Below are positions 1 through 5,694 of a stretch of 8,201 nucleotides of DNA, piece by piece. The notes below the pieces were generated by a model. The model saw nothing but the letters and a program-made list of their open reading frames with translations, was not told the DNA's origin and did not search any database. Location of the stretch: contig CALBJK010000212.1 of the NCBI GenBank assembly GCA_937892695.1, forward strand, positions 1 through 8,201, in the 5' to 3' direction. The DNA is from an uncultured Prevotella sp. Its GTDB lineage: Bacteria > Bacteroidota > Bacteroidia > Bacteroidales > Bacteroidaceae. The position numbers and the translations under genes were made by a program. The first letter of the stretch is position 1, and each line of letters opens with the position of its first letter.

Positions 1-1182
1 AAATACTTTCTGATGGCTCTTGTTGCCATGTCTGTCTTAACGGCTTGTGACAACGACGACTACGAGGGAGCCGCCCCCGGTGTTGTCTCGGCAAGCTACT
101 TCAACCGTATGGCTGACGGGAGTCGGGCCAATCTGGACTTGACATACAGCGGCGACACGCTGATAGGCAAGGTGGTGTCGCTGACGACGACCGACTCGCG
201 GACGGCCCGGATGACGCTCAACCGTGTGCTGCCACACGAGGACAAGACCGTCATCGACGGTGTGAAGCTCGTGTATGACGGCGAGAAGGGATACAACTTC
301 AGCGGTACGACAACGTCGGAGCTGGGAACCGTCTTCGGATATGACGGAACGGTAGACGAAGGGCATCTTACGCTGAATATTAAAGATGTAAAGATACCCG
401 GAGGTGCAGCCGGACTTTTTGAGTCGGTGAAAATGACCGGGGGTGAGTCGGTCGAAATTGACGGAAAAGACGTGACGATGTATCATTTCCCGTTTACGAT
501 ACTTTCGGAGAACGGAACCGTCAGCCAAGTAGGTTCTATGGCTTCGCTGATGGGGGGATTTCTGAACTATTTGTGGCGCGATGTGACCTTTGAGGCCGAC
601 GGCAACGTGACGGCTACATACGCCGAACTGCCCGACTCGCTGCTAAAAGACCAGAACAAGCTGACCGAAGCTATCATGTCGAGCATCTCAGGCGGCCTGA
701 CCCGTCCGGACAGCGACTACAAGAAATCGCCGAAGAATCTGGCTACATGGTTCCGGATGGGCGACACCATCTATGTCACACCTAACGTAGACATGATAAT
801 ACGCCAGGTACAAATGGACCAGGCTGCGACACGTGCGGCAAGCGTGACCGACTATCTTAAAATGTACCAGACCGTGCAACGTTGGGCTACAACGGGCATA
901 AAGCTGACCCTCAAGCCCAATCCTTACTCGGGACGGACGGCTGCCGAGATATATCAGGTGTCGGACGGAACGCTGTATGCTTACGAAGGCGACTACATGA
1001 TAACGCTCAGCAAGGACGAGTTTGCTCCGTTCCTTGTGCTTCTCACACCCGAACTGGCCGACCAGATAGTAGCTTCGGCTGGAGACATGGGAGCTATACT
1101 GGGCGGAATATTGAAACCGCTGTTCGACGCTCTGGGTAAAGCCGAGAGGGTAGACGTGACGTTGTTCTTGAACAAAAAATAG
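1..1182 (+). CDS. Exported lipoprotein of unknown function, DUF4925-like (5' end outside window)
   Basis: The reading frame is open from the first base, with Lys-Tyr-Phe-Leu before the first visible Met at 13. The true start is therefore probably a few codons upstream of the window. The visible N-terminus is a hydrophobic stretch ending in a lipobox (Leu-Thr-Ala-Cys, Cys codon 46-48) followed by Asp/Asn-rich residues. This is a typical signal peptidase II site, so the mature protein should be a lipid-anchored envelope protein. The body of about 375 residues is rich in Thr, Gly and Asp with alternating beta-type segments. A hydrophobic Gly/Leu/Ala-rich stretch lies near the C-terminus (about residues 337-377 counted from Met 13), then a short strand ending in Asn-Lys-Lys. 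Layout and length resemble the Bacteroidetes DUF4925 lipoproteins, which have no known activity; that match is from memory. No catalytic motif is visible. A nuclease lipoprotein gene follows 164 bp downstream, but no operon link is shown. Confidence 0.75.
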   Translation, partial: KYFLMALVAMSVLTACDNDDYEGAAPGVVSASYFNRMADGSRANLDLTYSGDTLIGKVVSLTTTDSRTARMTLNRVLPHEDKTVIDGVKLVYDGEKGYNFSGTTTSELGTVFGYDGTVDEGHLTLNIKDVKIPGGAAGLFESVKMTGGESVEIDGKDVTMYHFPFTILSENGTVSQVGSMASLMGGFLNYLWRDVTFEADGNVTATYAELPDSLLKDQNKLTEAIMSSISGGLTRPDSDYKKSPKNLATWFRMGDTIYVTPNVDMIIRQVQMDQAATRAASVTDYLKMYQTVQRWATTGIKLTLKPNPYSGRTAAEIYQVSDGTLYAYEGDYMITLSKDEFAPFLVLLTPELADQIVASAGDMGAILGGILKPLFDALGKAERVDVTLFLNKK

Positions 1183-1273
1183 TATGGATATGTATTAAGA
1201 AATCGCGCCGGAGGGGGTGTCTCTACCGGAGGGTGCCGAAAATATTTTAAACGTATTGACATTCTCTGTGTAG

Positions 1274-1293
1274 AGATGCCCCTCTGAGCATCT
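1274..1293 (+). repeat. Small inverted repeat in the spacer before the nuclease gene
   Basis: AGATGC (1274-1279) and GCATCT (1288-1293) are perfect inverted arms around an 8-nt loop. No T-run follows, so this is not an intrinsic terminator. It lies 53 bp before the nuclease start and could fold in a leader or be chance. The same 164-bp spacer (1183-1346) holds an 8-bp direct repeat CCGGAGGG at 1208 and 1226. I see no convincing TTG-N20-TAnnTTTG promoter in it; TAATTTG at 1335-1341 is one base short and too close to the ATG. Confidence 0.3.
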
Positions 1294-1346
1294 GTTCCAA
1301 CGGTATGCAGTCTGTATGATGTCATTCTCTTTTGTAATTTGAAATA

Positions 1347-2222
1347 ATGATAAACAAGAAATTTTTTATTATATCGTTCTCTCTGTTCACAGCGACTTTG
1401 GCATTGTCGTGTGACGGAGCGAAGGTAAGACGTTTGGTTTCTACCGCTCACGAAATGCAGCGTGTGGAAGACAAGTATGAGGAGAAATCGTCAGCAGGCG
1501 AATCGCGGTATGACGGTGAGAAACAATTCCGGGACGCAGGAGACGGACTGGAGCTTCCGGCAAAACTAAAAGACCGGGCCGAGATGATTCTGCATCGTGC
1601 AGGATACACCGTATCTTACAATCGTAACATGCTGATACCAAACTGGGTGGCGTGGCATCTTACGCCCGAACATGCGTCGGGACACATCAAGCGAGACGGA
1701 ATAGACTTTGCCGAAGATACTGACGTGCCTGAGCCGCGTGCGGTAGACGCTGATTATTACGGCTCGCGCTATGACCGTGGACACATGTGTCCGGCGGGCG
1801 ACAACAAATGGAGCAAGGTGGCTATGGAACAGTCGTTCTTGTTCACAAATATCTGTCCGCAAAACTCTAATCTGAACCGTGGCGACTGGAACGAGCTGGA
1901 GAACGCTTGCCGAAGCTGGGCAAAGAAGAAAGGTGGTCTGTACATAGTCTGCGGACCGATATTGTACAAGCAGAAGCATAAGACTATCGGACACAACAGG
2001 GTAACTGTTCCAGAAGCTTTCTTTAAGGTGGTGCTGTGTATGGAAGGAACGCCTCGGGCTATCGGTTTTATATATAAGAATGCTGCAGACAACCGTCCGA
2101 AAGGCGATTATGCAAATACGGTGGACGAAGTGGAACGGATTACGGGCATTGACTTCTTTCCGTCTCTTCCCGACGATGTGGAGAAGCGCGTTGAGGCTGA
2201 AAAAAATATTGAGGATTGGTAG
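1347..2222 (+). CDS. DNA/RNA non-specific endonuclease, exported (NucA/Serratia nuclease family)
   Basis: This is a 291-residue member of the beta-beta-alpha-metal (His-Me finger) nucleases, which cut DNA and RNA without sequence preference using one divalent metal ion. The signature Asp-Arg-Gly-His is at 143-146, with His146 as the expected general base. The block Asn-x-x-Pro-Gln runs from Asn168 and is followed by Asn177 and Glu185. By spacing, Arg144, His146, Asn177 and Glu185 match Arg87, His89, Asn119 and Glu127 of the Serratia enzyme, so the active site looks intact. The N-terminus is Lys-rich, then hydrophobic, and ends in Ala-Leu-Ser-Cys (Cys22), a weak lipobox. The enzyme is thus probably exported and may be lipid-anchored. 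Residues 31-70 form a charged linker before the catalytic domain. A role in nucleotide scavenging or extracellular DNA breakdown is inferred. No immunity-type inhibitor gene (NuiA-like) is seen beside it. Confidence 0.93.
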   Translation: MINKKFFIISFSLFTATLALSCDGAKVRRLVSTAHEMQRVEDKYEEKSSAGESRYDGEKQFRDAGDGLELPAKLKDRAEMILHRAGYTVSYNRNMLIPNWVAWHLTPEHASGHIKRDGIDFAEDTDVPEPRAVDADYYGSRYDRGHMCPAGDNKWSKVAMEQSFLFTNICPQNSNLNRGDWNELENACRSWAKKKGGLYIVCGPILYKQKHKTIGHNRVTVPEAFFKVVLCMEGTPRAIGFIYKNAADNRPKGDYANTVDEVERITGIDFFPSLPDDVEKRVEAEKNIEDW

Positions 2223-2326
2223 GCCTGTTTTTCCGGTTCGTGTATTGGCTCCGGCTTGTTTTCTGCCCGTCAGACTCAGAATGACTATCGGCTGTTGTTA
2301 AAGAAGTGTAATTGATGAGGACGTAA

Positions 2327-2364
2327 TACAGTGTTTCGGATTAATTATGTAACTTTGCACTGTA
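2327..2364 (+). promoter_or_regulatory. Probable promoter -7 element for the Nif3 gene, inside a 7-bp inverted repeat
   Basis: TAACTTTG at 2350-2357 matches the Bacteroidetes -7 consensus TAnnTTTG. No TTG lies about 20 nt upstream, so the -33 box is poor or absent. Transcription would start near 2363, giving a leader of only about 13 nt. TACAGTG (2327-2333) and CACTGTA (2358-2364) form a 7-bp inverted repeat flanking the element. GTAATACA is also repeated directly at 2323-2330 and 2362-2369. This arrangement could be an operator, but no regulator is identified. Confidence 0.5.
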
Positions 2365-2376
2365 ATACAATTAATT

Positions 2377-3162
2377 GTGAAAATAAAAGAAGTGCTGAAT
2401 GCCCTTGAACGTTTCGCACCTCTGCCTTTGCAGGAAAGCTGGGATAATGCCGGTCTGCAAATAGGATTGACGGAGGTGGAAGTATCAGGGGCTTTATTGT
2501 GTCTTGACGTCAACGAACAGATTGTTGACGAGGCCATAGCCAAGGGTTGCAACCTGATAGTGTCGCATCATCCTTTGCTCTTTCACGGTCTGAAACAGAT
2601 AAGCGATGCCGACACTGTGCAGCGGACCGTAAGAAAGGCAATCCTCGGAGGCGTTGCCGTAGTGTCAATGCATACAAATATGGACAATGCACGTGGAGGT
2701 GTGAACTTTAAGATTGCAGAGAAACTGGGGCTGGAAAACGCCGACTTCTTTGTCCGGAAGAAAGTGGGAGACGTAGAGTGTGGCAGCGGTGTCATGGGAG
2801 TATTTGCAACACCAGTGGCGGCCGACGATTTCGTAATCGGTGTCAAGAAAGCGTTCGGAGTGGAGTGTGCAATGTGCAACGAGCTGTTGCGCCGGCCTAT
2901 AAGCCGTGTGGCTATATGTGGCGGGGCAGGCGATTTTCTTTTGCCTGATGCCATTAAGGCCGGTGCCGATGCCTTCATTACAGGCGAAATGCACTATCAT
3001 GTCTATTCCGGCCATGAACAGGAAATACAAATCTGTGTCATAGGCCACTATCAGAGCGAACAATTTACAAGCGAAATATTTAAAACAATAATCGAGGAGC
3101 AGTGTCCGGGAGTGAGAACCGTAATCGCTGAGACGGACACCAATCCCATAATCTATCTTTAA
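2377..3162 (+). CDS. Nif3/YbgI-family dinuclear metal-binding protein (GTP cyclohydrolase 1 type 2-like)
   Basis: This 261-residue protein belongs to the Nif3-like family of toroidal hexamers with a two-metal site. The family-typical opening, with Ser-Trp-Asp-Asn-Ala-Gly at 21-26, supports the GTG start at 2377. Metal ligands by comparison with E. coli YbgI are all visible: His64 and His65 in the Ser-His-His-Pro motif, Asp103 in Met-His-Thr-Asn-Met-Asp, and His224 and Glu228 near the end. The size is that of the short form. Many Bacteroidetes relatives of about 365 residues carry an inserted domain in the middle, which is missing here. Databases often call the family GTP cyclohydrolase 1 type 2, but the physiological reaction is not settled. 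The zinc-ribbon gene starts 3 nt after its stop codon, so the two are almost certainly cotranscribed and probably translationally coupled, as this pair is in other Bacteroidetes (from memory). Confidence 0.94.
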   Translation: MKIKEVLNALERFAPLPLQESWDNAGLQIGLTEVEVSGALLCLDVNEQIVDEAIAKGCNLIVSHHPLLFHGLKQISDADTVQRTVRKAILGGVAVVSMHTNMDNARGGVNFKIAEKLGLENADFFVRKKVGDVECGSGVMGVFATPVAADDFVIGVKKAFGVECAMCNELLRRPISRVAICGGAGDFLLPDAIKAGADAFITGEMHYHVYSGHEQEIQICVIGHYQSEQFTSEIFKTIIEEQCPGVRTVIAETDTNPIIYL

Positions 3163-3165
3163 AAT

Positions 3166-4002
3166 ATGGCAAAAAAAGATCCTACAGATTTATCAGTAGA
3201 AGAGAAGCTGCGTACGCTTTATCAGCTTCAGACAACGTTGTCGGCTATTGACGAGAAGCGCGCACTGAGAGGTGAGTTGCCGCTCGAAGTTCAGGACCTT
3301 GAAGACGAAATAGCAGGTCTGAACACACGCGTGGAGAAGATACAGAGCGAAATTCAGGAATTCCAGTCGGCTGTGTCGCAGAAACGAGCAGAAATAGCAC
3401 AAGCGCAAGCAAGCGTGGACCGCTATAAGCAGCAACTTGATGAGGTGAAGAACAACCGCGAATACGATACGCTGACAAAGGAAATAGAATTCCAAAGTCT
3501 TGAGATAGAGCTTTGTAATAAAAAGATAAACGAAGCACTCGTAAAAGTGGACGAAAAAAAACACGACCTCGAAGAGAACCGCAATATAATACACGACCGT
3601 CAGGTGGCTCTGGACGAAAAGAAAGGCGAGCTGGACGAAATCATGCAGGAAACGCGTGACGAAGAGGAACGTCTGAAGGAAAAGGCAAAAGATCTGGAAA
3701 CGAAGATTGAACCCCGACTGCTGGCAAGCTTCAAACGTATACGAAAAAATGCTCGTAACGGTCTTGGCATCGTGTATGTGCAACGCGATGCGTGCGGAGG
3801 TTGTTTCAACAAAATTCCGCCACAGCGTCAGCTTGACATCAAGATGCACAAGAAGATTATCGTATGCGAGTATTGCGGTCGTATCATGATTGACCCAGAG
3901 CTGGCTGGTGTAAAACCGGCAGTAGCAGAGGCAGAAGAAAAGCCGAAGCGCAAACGTTCGATAAGAAAAACTGTTAAGAAAGAAGAGGAAAAGCTTTCTT
4001 GA
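3166..4002 (+). CDS. Coiled-coil C4-type zinc-ribbon protein (DUF164 / zf-RING_7 family)
   Basis: This 278-residue protein has two parts. Residues about 12-185 are rich in Glu, Lys, Gln and Leu with heptad character, predicting a long antiparallel coiled-coil hairpin. The conserved Asn-Asn-Arg-Glu-Tyr-Asp block lies near 96-101. A C-terminal zinc ribbon has Cys210-x-x-Cys213 and Cys234-x-x-Cys237. A highly charged tail (259-278) of alternating Lys/Arg and Glu follows. Relatives include Helicobacter HP0958 (FlgZ), which binds RNA and sigma-54, and chlamydial CdsZ. No flagellar or type III secretion genes are present here, so neither role transfers directly; nucleic-acid or protein scaffolding is a guess. 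ATG at 3166 is 3 nt after the Nif3 stop. The transcript ends at the strong hairpin 10 nt beyond the stop. Confidence 0.92.
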   Translation: MAKKDPTDLSVEEKLRTLYQLQTTLSAIDEKRALRGELPLEVQDLEDEIAGLNTRVEKIQSEIQEFQSAVSQKRAEIAQAQASVDRYKQQLDEVKNNREYDTLTKEIEFQSLEIELCNKKINEALVKVDEKKHDLEENRNIIHDRQVALDEKKGELDEIMQETRDEEERLKEKAKDLETKIEPRLLASFKRIRKNARNGLGIVYVQRDACGGCFNKIPPQRQLDIKMHKKIIVCEYCGRIMIDPELAGVKPAVAEAEEKPKRKRSIRKTVKKEEEKLS

Positions 4003-4011
4003 CAATGACAT

Positions 4012-4060
4012 AGCGATAGGGGGTGTGAGCCGATTGGCGCACACCCCCTATCGCTTTTAT
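4012..4060 (+). terminator. Strong intrinsic terminator after the Nif3/zinc-ribbon unit
   Basis: AGCGATAGGGGGTGTG (4012-4027) pairs perfectly with 4040-4055 to form a 16-bp stem. The 12-nt loop can itself pair Gly-Cys-rich bases (GCC/GGC) inside. The stem is followed by TTTTATT. It sits 10 nt beyond the zinc-ribbon stop codon and in the convergent spacer before the - strand djlA-like gene. The opposite strand has no T-run next to the stem, so it works mainly for + strand transcription. Confidence 0.93.
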
Positions 4061-4080
4061 TAACAATGATTTTTTGAATC

Positions 4081-4114
4081 CCCCGGCAGCATTCTTTTGA
4101 ACGCCAAGGGGCTG
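4081..4114 (-). terminator. Possible weak hairpin after the djlA-like gene
   Basis: Read on the - strand, CCCC and GGC pair with GCC and GGGG around a short inner TTC/GAA stem, making an interrupted hairpin 16 nt past the stop codon. The stretch after it is A-rich, not T-rich, on this strand. It is therefore at best a weak or factor-assisted terminator. The 74-bp spacer 4056-4129 holds nothing else I can support. Confidence 0.25.
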
Positions 4115-4129
4115 AAAGGTTAAGTCGCT

Positions 4130-4957
4130 CTACAATCCTCTTGCTTTGTAAATGACTTCTTTAGCCTCATTTATTTCCTGAAATTTCTTCTCAGCCGCAC
4201 GACGTACATCCTCGCCTAAGGTAGCCACACGGTCGGGATGGTGCTGCAATGCCATGCGCCGATAGGCCGCCTTTACCTCGTCGTCGGTGGCTGTAGGCGG
4301 AATACCAAGAATCTTGTAGGCCGATTCGAGATTGTCGGCTCTTCCGAGATTCAGTATCGACTCTGCATCAGAAGCCGAAATGCCGATGTTCTGTGCTATG
4401 ATGTTGAGGGCATCGACCTCGGACTGCGCCACATTCCCGTCTGCTTTGGCAATGGTGGCGAGAAAGCTGAACAGCTGCAGTCGCTGAGAATATTCCATGT
4501 TGTTGGCTATCTGCACGCAGGCTTCGCGTATGGTATTGGCAAACACTTTATTTCCCATCTGCTTCTGCTGCTCGAAGAGCCGCATCATTATTTCTTGTCC
4601 TTGGACGACTGCAGACTCGCCAAAGTTGTGGCGCAGGAAGTTTCTGACGGTCTCCATCTCTGAGTGCATGACTTTGCCGTCGGCTTTGATTATATAAGAC
4701 GAAAGCACAAGAAGCGAGAACAGAAACGAATTGCGTTGCCCTTCATAGTCGCGCTGTCTGCTGTATGTCCTGCTGCTGTAATCATGGCTGTTGCTGTAAG
4801 TGTCTCCGCTGTAACTTTGCCATCCTCCGTCGTTCTTAGCATTGACAGAGTCAAGCCCCTTGTCGAAAAGCCACCCTAGGGCGAATCCTGCCAATGCACC
4901 GAGCGGTCCGCCACTGACAAAACCCAAGAAGCCTCCTATCCATTTTCCTGTTGCCAT
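4130..4957 (-). CDS. djlA: DjlA-like membrane-anchored J-domain co-chaperone with TerB domain
   Basis: This 275-residue protein has the three-part layout and length of E. coli DjlA (about 271). Residues 5-32 form a Gly/Ala/Leu/Phe-rich single membrane segment ending in Leu-Phe-Asp-Lys, much like the DjlA anchor. Residues 38-75 are a Ser/Tyr/Asp-rich linker. Residues about 78-205 are a TerB-type helical domain with two copies of Lys-Ala-Asp-Gly-x-Val-x-x-Ser-Glu, at 91-100 and 171-180. Residues about 211-275 are a C-terminal J domain with the essential His240-Pro-Asp242 and a basic helix before it (Tyr-Arg-Arg at 232-234). It should stimulate the ATPase of DnaK at the inner face of the membrane. 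TerB domains are linked to metal binding and stress; metal binding here is inferred from the acidic residues. It is transcribed alone from a good promoter at 5016-5046 and converges on the zinc-ribbon gene. AAAGGA lies about 8 nt before its ATG, a rare Shine-Dalgarno-like match here. Confidence 0.88.
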   Translation of the reverse strand: MATGKWIGGFLGFVSGGPLGALAGFALGWLFDKGLDSVNAKNDGGWQSYSGDTYSNSHDYSSRTYSRQRDYEGQRNSFLFSLLVLSSYIIKADGKVMHSEMETVRNFLRHNFGESAVVQGQEIMMRLFEQQKQMGNKVFANTIREACVQIANNMEYSQRLQLFSFLATIAKADGNVAQSEVDALNIIAQNIGISASDAESILNLGRADNLESAYKILGIPPTATDDEVKAAYRRMALQHHPDRVATLGEDVRRAAEKKFQEINEAKEVIYKARGL

Positions 4958-5015
4958 TCTTTGTTTCCTTTTATTATAATAATGTTACTATTGGTTTTAT
5001 GTTTTTACAGTAATG

Positions 5016-5046
5016 CAAATTTAATTGTTTTTGTTTTCCCATGCAA
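5016..5046 (-). promoter_or_regulatory. Bacteroidetes-type promoter for the djlA-like gene
   Basis: On the - strand, TTG (5046-5044) is followed after exactly 20 nt by TAAATTTG (5023-5016), a full match to TTG-N20-TAnnTTTG. It lies in the AT-rich spacer between the stop of the upstream gene and the djlA-like start. Transcription would begin near 5010, leaving a leader of about 50 nt. Confidence 0.75.
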
Positions 5047-5076
5047 GATTTCTTCATGTATTTGCTTGAATTCCGA

Positions 5077-5529
5077 TTACTTTATCGTGTCGTAAGCAGG
5101 TATTTCGCGAAGAAAGATGTAGCTGCTGTCAGTGTAGTCGATTTTACAGCAGTAATGTACTAGTCCGTTTGTCACGATGAGGTAGTCGACATGAAGCTGC
5201 ATGTTATAAACGCAAATCTGATCGAATACATGTTGTGTGATTTGTACGCTCGGAGCTTTGTATTCTATAATCATTCTGGGGTGTAACCTGTTGTCATACA
5301 ATACGCTGTCAGCACGCAATCGCTTGCTTCCAATTTGCAGCCTTATTTCGTTGCCCATTAATGACGACGGATACCCTTTGTGGTCGATCAGATAATGAAT
5401 GAAATGCTGCCTTACCCATTCTTCAGGAGTAAGTGCTACGTACTTACGTCGCAGAATGTCATAAATCTGGGGATGTTCTTGCGTGCCTGATAATTTTATT
5501 TCAAAAGAGGGAAGATTTAGTGGAATCAT
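5077..5529 (-). CDS. Stand-alone HsdR N-terminal-like PD-(D/E)XK nuclease domain protein
   Basis: This 150-residue protein matches the small Bacteroidetes family annotated as type I restriction enzyme R protein N-terminal domain. The PD-(D/E)XK elements are visible: Glu61, Asp74 in Arg-Ala-Asp-Ser-Val-Leu-Tyr-Asp, and Glu89-Tyr-Lys91. A Gln104-x-x-x-Tyr108 motif, typical of RecB/HsdR-type nucleases, follows. The family block with Leu-Arg-Arg-Lys-Tyr-Val and Thr-Pro-Glu-Glu-Trp-Val-Arg lies at 26-40. No helicase domain follows, and no hsdM or hsdS is nearby, so this is not a restriction system. The frame stays open to 5682, but relatives begin at Met-x-x-Leu-Asn-Leu-Pro and the promoter at 5591-5621 lies inside that extension. 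I therefore chose 5529; the next in-frame Met at 5550 would add 7 residues. It sits head-to-head with holA, a pairing I recall from other Bacteroidetes, which hints at a role in DNA maintenance. Its true function is unknown. Confidence 0.88.
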   Translation of the reverse strand: MIPLNLPSFEIKLSGTQEHPQIYDILRRKYVALTPEEWVRQHFIHYLIDHKGYPSSLMGNEIRLQIGSKRLRADSVLYDNRLHPRMIIEYKAPSVQITQHVFDQICVYNMQLHVDYLIVTNGLVHYCCKIDYTDSSYIFLREIPAYDTIK

Positions 5530-5575
5530 TTTGTTATCTTTGTATTGCATACACAGTAAAGGTATGGGGGCTGCC

Positions 5576-5608
5576 TTGCAATGTTTTTTACAAAGGTAGT
5601 ACTTTTTG
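5576..5608 (+). promoter_or_regulatory. Tentative promoter for holA, overlapping the divergent promoter
   Basis: TTG at 5576-5578 is followed after 21 nt by TACTTTTTG (5600-5608), which has three bases instead of two between TA and TTTG. It would give a leader of about 80 nt before holA. The -7 regions of this and the - strand promoter lie in one near-palindromic stretch (5590-5609). An alternative is TATCTTTG at 5535-5542 on the + strand, a perfect -7 match without a TTG at the right distance. Confidence 0.35.
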
Positions 5609-5621
5609 TCCGAATAGGCAA
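5591..5621 (-). promoter_or_regulatory. Bacteroidetes-type promoter for the HsdR-N-like gene
   Basis: On the - strand, TTG (5621-5619) is followed after 20 nt by TACCTTTG (5598-5591), a full match to TTG-N20-TAnnTTTG. Transcription would start near 5585, about 55 nt before the start codon at 5529. Its position rules out the longest possible start at 5682 for that gene. Confidence 0.75.
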
Positions 5622-5694
5622 GGAGGCTTAACGTTTCCGAAGAACGAAAGGAATGTATGGCTTGCCCGATAAAGATAATCAAGTTTTTTAATGT

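Noticed and set aside
993..1451. A 152-codon frame on the - strand across the lipoprotein and nuclease genes
   Set aside because: It spans the end of one real gene, the spacer and the start of another, with no recognisable features.
1566..1994. A 142-codon frame on the - strand inside the nuclease gene
   Set aside because: It lies wholly antisense to the catalytic domain and looks like no known family.
3193..4044. A 283-codon frame on the - strand opposite the zinc-ribbon gene
   Set aside because: It mirrors the Lys/Glu-rich coiled coil, giving Leu/Phe-rich nonsense, and it runs through the strong terminator. The + strand gene has clear family motifs.
5077..5529. A type I restriction-modification system
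   Set aside because: Only the nuclease-like domain is present, complete in itself, with no helicase part, methylase or specificity subunit nearby.
5530..5682. N-terminal extension of the HsdR-N-like protein
   Set aside because: The frame is open but contains the gene's own promoter, and the family begins at the Met encoded at 5529.
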